This document shows positions 59,788 to 64,000 of a stretch of 64,000 bases of DNA, in pieces; position 1 is the stretch's first letter, and every line of letters starts with the position of its first letter. Origin of the DNA: Marinibacterium profundimaris (lineage in GTDB: Bacteria > Pseudomonadota > Alphaproteobacteria > Rhodobacterales > Rhodobacteraceae). The stretch spans positions 43,021 through 107,020 of the forward strand of contig NZ_AQQR01000014.1 of assembly GCF_002210095.1 (NCBI RefSeq), in the 5' to 3' direction. Below the pieces are notes generated by a model. The model searched no databases, was not told where the DNA came from, and was given only the letters and a program-made list of their open reading frames with translations. A program made the translations under genes and the position numbers.

Positions 59788-61092
59788 ATGGAATTCTTTG
59801 CCGACAATGCCCTGATCCTGATGCTCGTCATTCTGGTGGCCACCACGGTGACCGGCCTCCCGATCGGCGCATCCATGATCGTCTCGAGCATCTTCTACCT
59901 GTTCATGGCGGGCCGCGACGTGGGTCTCGCAGCCGAGAACGTGCTGAACGGGGTCTTCGGCAACTTTGTCGCCCTGGCGGTTCCGCTGTTCATCTTCGCC
60001 GCCAACATCATGAATGCCGGCAAGGTCTCTGACAGGTTGCTGACCTTCGCCCTGGCGGTCGTCGGGCGCATGCCCGGCGGGCTGGCCCAGGTGAACATCC
60101 TGACATCCCTGATCTTCTCGGGCATGAGCGGCTCGGCGATATCGGACGCGGCCGGCGTCGGCAAGGTCATCACCGGCATGATGATGAAGGACGGACGTTA
60201 CCCGCCCGGCTTCGCCGGCGCGATGACGGCCACCTCGGCCGTCGTCGGCCCGATCTTTCCCCCGTCGATCCCGATGGTCTTTTACGCGCTGATCTCATCG
60301 ACCTCGGTGGGGGCGCTGTTCCTCGGAGGTGTCGTGCCCGCCATTCTGGTCTGCACCGTGCTGGCCGTGGCGGTGATGATCATGGCCAAGGTCCGCGGGT
60401 TCCCGGTGGAAGACGCGATCCCGTGGCGGGCCTTTCCGATGGTCTTCCTGCGCGCCCTGCCGGCGCTGCTCATGCCCGTCATCCTGCTGGGAGGCATCTA
60501 TTCGGGCGCCTTCACGCCCACCGAAGCCGCTGCCGTCTCGGCCTTCTATGCATTGCTTTTGGCCAGTTTCGCCTATCGCGTGCTGGGACCGCGCGAATTG
60601 TTCCAGGTGGTGCTCAGCACGGTACGCACGACGGCGGTGGTGACCCTGATCCTGTGCGGGGCCTTCATTTTCAACTACGTCATCACCGTCGAGCGCGTCC
60701 CCCAGGCCGTCTTCGCCCTGTTCGAGGGAATGGACCTGAACGTGGTCACGTTCCTGCTGCTGCTGAACCTGCTCTACCTGGCCATGGGCTGCGTGCTGGA
60801 TGTTTCGACCATCATGCTGGTCGTGACCCCGCTGTTCATTCCGACCGCGGCGGCGATGGGGATCGATCTGAACCACCTTGGCATCGTGCTGGTGTTCAAC
60901 ATGATGATCGGTCTCATCACGCCCCCTTACGGCATCCTGCTGTTCATCATCAAAGCCCTGAACGGCATTCCCGTCGCCGAGATGATCCGCGAGACATGGA
61001 TCTTCCTGGCCCTGCTGATCGCCGTCCTTCTGCTTCTGACCTTTGTCCCCGCGATCTCGCTCTGGTTGCCCAGGGCGGCCGGGATGCTCTGA
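59788..61092 (+). CDS. dctM: TRAP transporter large membrane subunit DctM
   Basis: A 434-residue transporter with about 12 hydrophobic helices of the DctM family. Clear motifs: FSGMSGSAISDAAGVGKV near residue 110, FPPSIPMVFYALIS near 158, YSGAFTPTEAAAVSAFYAL near 233, and the C-terminal GLITPPYGILLF near 380, which with the first two forms the sodium and substrate sites. Last gene of the TRAP operon. Confidence 0.94.
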   Translation: MEFFADNALILMLVILVATTVTGLPIGASMIVSSIFYLFMAGRDVGLAAENVLNGVFGNFVALAVPLFIFAANIMNAGKVSDRLLTFALAVVGRMPGGLAQVNILTSLIFSGMSGSAISDAAGVGKVITGMMMKDGRYPPGFAGAMTATSAVVGPIFPPSIPMVFYALISSTSVGALFLGGVVPAILVCTVLAVAVMIMAKVRGFPVEDAIPWRAFPMVFLRALPALLMPVILLGGIYSGAFTPTEAAAVSAFYALLLASFAYRVLGPRELFQVVLSTVRTTAVVTLILCGAFIFNYVITVERVPQAVFALFEGMDLNVVTFLLLLNLLYLAMGCVLDVSTIMLVVTPLFIPTAAAMGIDLNHLGIVLVFNMMIGLITPPYGILLFIIKALNGIPVAEMIRETWIFLALLIAVLLLLTFVPAISLWLPRAAGML

Positions 61093-61278
61093 TCGGCGTG
61101 GCCGGTTGGCCCTGCCTATCTGACCTGATCCACCCCCGGTCAGCGGAGCCCGGACGATCAGGGTCCCCGGGGCGGCGCAGCAAGAAATAGCGAGGCCGCC
61201 GACTTGCCGAACCTGCCTGCGCGCTCCACCTCTCCCTGACGAAGAACCTCGGTTTGAAACCAGGGAAGGAGGACCACC

Positions 61279-62250
61279 ATGGAAGCCTGGCTGTCACTTC
61301 TGGGCGGGCTCGTGCTGTTGGTCGTCGGTGGGGAATTGCTGGTACGCGGTGCCGTCAAGGCGGCCGAGCGGATGGGGATTTCGCCGCTGGTGATCGGCCT
61401 GACCCTTGTCGGCTTCGGCACATCGATGCCGGAACTCGTGACCTCGGTTCAGGCGGGGCTCAACGGATCCCCCGGGATCGCCTTCGGCAATATCGTGGGC
61501 TCGAACATTGCCAACATGCTGCTGATTGCCGGCGCCTCGGCCCTGATCTGCCCGATTGTCGTGGCGCGCTCGGCGCTGCGCAGGGATGCGGCCGTGATGC
61601 TGGCGGCGACCGTTGCCTTTGCTCTGCTGGCCGCACTGGTCCCGATGGGCCGTATCCTGGGCGCGGGCCTTATTGCCCTGCTGGTCGGATACATCTGGTA
61701 CGTGATCCAGCAGGAGAAGGCGGCCGCAGACGGCGGTGCGCTGCACGACAAAAGCCTTGCCCTTGCCGAGGCGGACCCCGGAATTGCACCGCCTCATGCC
61801 GGGCAGGGTCTGATTGTTCCCCTGCTGACCGCTCTCGCAGGGCTCGCGCTGGTCGTCGCCGGAGGCTCTTTCCTGGTGAACGGAGCCGTGGCACTCGCCC
61901 GCGGCTTCGGCATCTCGGAAACCGTCATAGGCCTGACGATCGTTGCCGTGGGCACCTCTATGCCGGAGCTTGTGACGTCGGTCATCGCGGCCCTGAAACG
62001 GCAGGGGGATGTGGCATTCGGCAACGTTGTGGGCTCCAACATCTACAACCTTCTCGGTATCGGCGGGACGACCGCCCTCATCGCTCCGTCGAATGTCCCG
62101 GAGGAGATCGCCCGTTTCGACGCGCCGCTGATGGTGGCCGTTTCGCTGCTTCTCTTGCTCTTTGCCGCGACAGGGCTTCGCATCGCACGTCGGGAGGGAG
62201 CCGTCCTGATCGCAGGCTATTGCGCCTACATCTGGATGCTTTGGCCGTGA
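61279..62250 (+). CDS. Calcium/sodium antiporter (CaCA, YrbG type)
   Basis: A 323-residue cation exchanger of the CaCA family, made of two inverted five-helix repeats. The alpha repeats are visible as GFGTSMPELVTSVQAG...GNIVGSNIANML near residues 47-80 and AVGTSMPELVTSVIAA...GNVVGSNIYNLLG near 227-260; the glutamates bind calcium. A hydrophilic loop rich in Glu and Lys separates the halves. GGAAGGAGG precedes ATG 61279. It is a lone gene after the TRAP operon. Confidence 0.93.
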   Translation: MEAWLSLLGGLVLLVVGGELLVRGAVKAAERMGISPLVIGLTLVGFGTSMPELVTSVQAGLNGSPGIAFGNIVGSNIANMLLIAGASALICPIVVARSALRRDAAVMLAATVAFALLAALVPMGRILGAGLIALLVGYIWYVIQQEKAAADGGALHDKSLALAEADPGIAPPHAGQGLIVPLLTALAGLALVVAGGSFLVNGAVALARGFGISETVIGLTIVAVGTSMPELVTSVIAALKRQGDVAFGNVVGSNIYNLLGIGGTTALIAPSNVPEEIARFDAPLMVAVSLLLLLFAATGLRIARREGAVLIAGYCAYIWMLWP

Positions 62251-62343
62251 CGCTTTTGGCTGGCAGACAAGCAGGATTGGACAGCCGGGCAGCGTGAAAG
62301 CCGCGCTTGCCCTCCCCTCCCCCTCGAACGCCAGCAGCGCCGC

Positions 62344-63510
62344 CTATATTCGGGCAGGCCTGATTTCATTTGCCTTGAAGAATTTGAACGCAACCGCGAA
62401 GGGCACGACACTGGCGAAGAGGACCATGGCCAGCCAGATCGGTCCCTCCGGGCGCCCCGTTGCATCCAGGATGGCTCCGGCGGCGGGGGGCGTGGCAAGC
62501 ATGATCGCATAGTAGATCGTGAAAAAGACCCCCATCCCGAAGGCGCGGACGTGAGGGCGCAGCGCCAGACCGGCAAGCGCCATTATGACACCGGCGGGCG
62601 CCATCCCGACCAGACCGAAGAGCAGGCTGGCCGCAAGTCCGGCGCCGGGGTAACTCAGCATCCAAAGGGCGATCACGGCCGCCGCCATGCAGACCGTCAG
62701 GACAAGATTGCGGTGGCCAAGCCGATCCACGATCTGACCGCAAACCGCGCCCGAGCCGATCATCAGCCAGCTTCCGACACTGATGATGCCCGCGGCGGCG
62801 ATGGCCGTCTGTCCGAGGTCCTCCAGTACCTTTGGGCCGAAGGACAGATAGGTCACATAGGCCGCATTAAAGACGCCCCAGGCCCCGCTGGCACAGAACA
62901 CCAGGATCCACTCTTGCCGGGTAAGTCGCGCCGCGCCGTCGGATTTTGCGGCAGGCAGGCCGCCGGGCGCGCGATAGAAGACGTAAACGGCCACCGCCGC
63001 GAGCAGACAATAGACGGATGCGGTCTGAAACGGTGCCCGCCAGCCATGGACCTCTGCCAGCCAGGCATGCCCGACCTGCCCCATCGCGATGCCGAAGGGC
63101 CAGGACATCACCAGGATGCTCATCGCTGTTGCGATCTCGCGGCCCTCGAACCAGTCGACGACCATCTTGGTGAAATAGAGATTGATGATGAGGAAGCCGA
63201 TCCCCGCGACCACACGTCCGACCCCGATGCCGGTGCTGCCGCCCGCAAGCGCCGAGATGATCCCGCCGACGGCCAACGCCATGAGGCCCAGAACCGCCAT
63301 GTCGCGATCGGAAATCAGCCGCCCAAGGTACCCCGCCGGCAAGGCCAGGATCAGCCCCGGCGCCATGAACAGCCCGATCAGCAGGCCAACGCCTGCGTAG
63401 TCCAGTCCGAAGGCGGCGATCAGGCCGTCGCCCACCGAGGCCAGGGTCTGGAACTGAAACCCCATCCCGATGCGGGCAAGAAACAACAAGGCAAGGATGC
63501 GCCAGCGCAT
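62344..63510 (-). CDS. MFS transporter
   Basis: A 388-residue major facilitator superfamily transporter with about 12 hydrophobic helices. LIGLFMAPGLILALPAGYLGRLISDRDMA is the loop 2-3 motif region near residue 44-72, and GVGRVVAGIGFLI follows; a similar split appears in the second half (GSGAVCGQIVDRLGHRNLV). The layout is like the CynX/NimT group. ATG 63510 overlaps the stop of the upstream NTF2-like gene (TAATG), so the two are co-translated. The substrate is unknown. Confidence 0.88.
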   Translation of the reverse strand: MRWRILALLFLARIGMGFQFQTLASVGDGLIAAFGLDYAGVGLLIGLFMAPGLILALPAGYLGRLISDRDMAVLGLMALAVGGIISALAGGSTGIGVGRVVAGIGFLIINLYFTKMVVDWFEGREIATAMSILVMSWPFGIAMGQVGHAWLAEVHGWRAPFQTASVYCLLAAVAVYVFYRAPGGLPAAKSDGAARLTRQEWILVFCASGAWGVFNAAYVTYLSFGPKVLEDLGQTAIAAAGIISVGSWLMIGSGAVCGQIVDRLGHRNLVLTVCMAAAVIALWMLSYPGAGLAASLLFGLVGMAPAGVIMALAGLALRPHVRAFGMGVFFTIYYAIMLATPPAAGAILDATGRPEGPIWLAMVLFASVVPFAVAFKFFKANEIRPARI

Positions 63511-63938
63511 TACGCCCAGCCGAGCCCGCGCAGCGCCGCCACGTCGTTCCAGATCTTGGTCATATGGACGATTCTGTCGCCGTCAAATTGCATGACATAG
63601 GCATAGTCCGACACCACGACCCTGCCGGTCGGCGCCACCGGCCCGCCCGGTCCCGTATGCGTGCCCTGGAACTCGGCCGTTGCCACGGCGGTGCCGCGCA
63701 CCTCGTCCATTGCGAAAGAGGTCAGCATGTACTGTCCGTCGGGCAATGGGGTCAGAAGGCCTTTCATCCACTCGCAATACTCGGCAAGCGTCCTGGTTTC
63801 GGCCAGCGCGTCCGCCTGGCACACGAAGGTCGCATCTTCCGTGCACCAGGCCTTGCAGACGTCCCAACCTTTTCCGGTTTCGCAGGCATCGAAGAAAGCC
63901 TGTGCGGTTTCGAACTGTGTCATGGCGATGTCCCACAT
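63510..63938 (-). CDS. NTF2-like/SnoaL-like protein
   Basis: A 142-residue cone-shaped NTF2 superfamily protein (SnoaL/polyketide cyclase-like, including ester cyclases and ketosteroid isomerase relatives). FFDACETGKGWDVCKAWCTEDATFVCQA near 13-40 and the ending YVMQFDGDRIVHMTKIWND are typical of the fold. Two ATG starts are possible, 63938 (used) and 63923; the upstream one has GAGG 12 bases before it. Its gene overlaps the MFS gene by one base. The substrate is unknown, and no polyketide genes are visible. Confidence 0.78.
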   Translation of the reverse strand: MWDIAMTQFETAQAFFDACETGKGWDVCKAWCTEDATFVCQADALAETRTLAEYCEWMKGLLTPLPDGQYMLTSFAMDEVRGTAVATAEFQGTHTGPGGPVAPTGRVVVSDYAYVMQFDGDRIVHMTKIWNDVAALRGLGWA

Positions 63939-64000
63939 GCATTTGCTGAACCTCGAGCTGAGCTACTCCCCATCTCTTGGACAAGATCTGGCGTAAATTA

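Noticed and set aside
1..64000. CRISPR arrays, tRNA or rRNA genes, insertion sequences
   Set aside because: No regularly spaced repeats, no cloverleaf-like sequence and no transposase or integrase motif were recognised by eye; a covariance search could still find a small RNA.

Overview
The window is about 64 kb of GC-rich DNA (GC/AG/TG-heavy third positions, strong GGAGG-type ribosome sites, frequent GTG and TTG starts) and looks like chromosomal sequence of an alphaproteobacterium of the Rhodobacteraceae (Roseobacter/Paracoccus group). The best markers are an RpoH whose N-terminus begins MANYGNLP, a DUF6476-type small membrane protein beside RluD, the ligase-associated exonuclease plus ATP-dependent ligase pair, and the abundance of ABC and TRAP carbohydrate transporters with SorC and FCD-GntR regulators. 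No rRNA, tRNA, CRISPR array, integrase or transposase was recognised.

1-18.8 kb is a housekeeping/accessory mosaic: a Suv3-like RNA helicase running off the left edge, a secreted TPR protein, an SCP2 protein with an alpha/beta hydrolase, the exonuclease/ligase pair, oligoendopeptidase F with a GNAT acetyltransferase, a secreted protein of unknown function, a DksA/TraR-type zinc finger protein, a Gfo/Idh/MocA oxidoreductase, a capsule-synthesis-like protein, rpoH, a DUF4386 membrane protein, rluD and its divergent DUF6476 neighbour (the two start codons share one CATG), a TPR-GT32 glycosyltransferase, a ribbon-helix-helix protein and a receiver-like protein without its phospho-acceptor.

19.4-33.7 kb is one carbohydrate regulon (locus A). 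A leftward operon encodes an FGGY kinase, a zinc-type dehydrogenase, a class II aldolase/epimerase and a SorC regulator. Divergent from it is a ribose-type ABC transporter (binding protein, ATPase, two permeases). Further right is a leftward operon of a polyol-type dehydrogenase and a BisC-like molybdoenzyme, divergent from a two-subunit transketolase. The two divergent promoter regions carry the same operator-like sequence, tying the halves together. The parts fit polyol or unusual sugar -> ketose -> ketose phosphate -> transketolase; the substrate is unknown.

34.0-48.9 kb holds an atypical Nramp transporter, a gene-free stretch, then locus B: a second ribose-type ABC transporter with an SDR and binding protein (leftward), divergent from a gene for an unusual cytoplasmic protein that joins a winged helix to a whole MalE-like solute-binding domain, followed by three SDRs, an M24 peptidase homologue with a broken metal site, and an FMN 2-hydroxy-acid oxidase.

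49.3-61.1 kb holds an AI-2E family transporter and locus C: a leftward operon (DHDPS-family aldolase, GntR regulator, cytoplasmic GH78 alpha-L-rhamnosidase, FGGY kinase, fucose-isomerase-family protein) divergent from a DctPQM TRAP transporter, with an operator-like palindrome between. The right end carries a Ca/Na antiporter, an MFS transporter and an NTF2-like protein. Overall, three adjacent import-plus-catabolism loci suggest specialisation on plant- or alga-derived deoxy sugars, polyols and rhamnosides.
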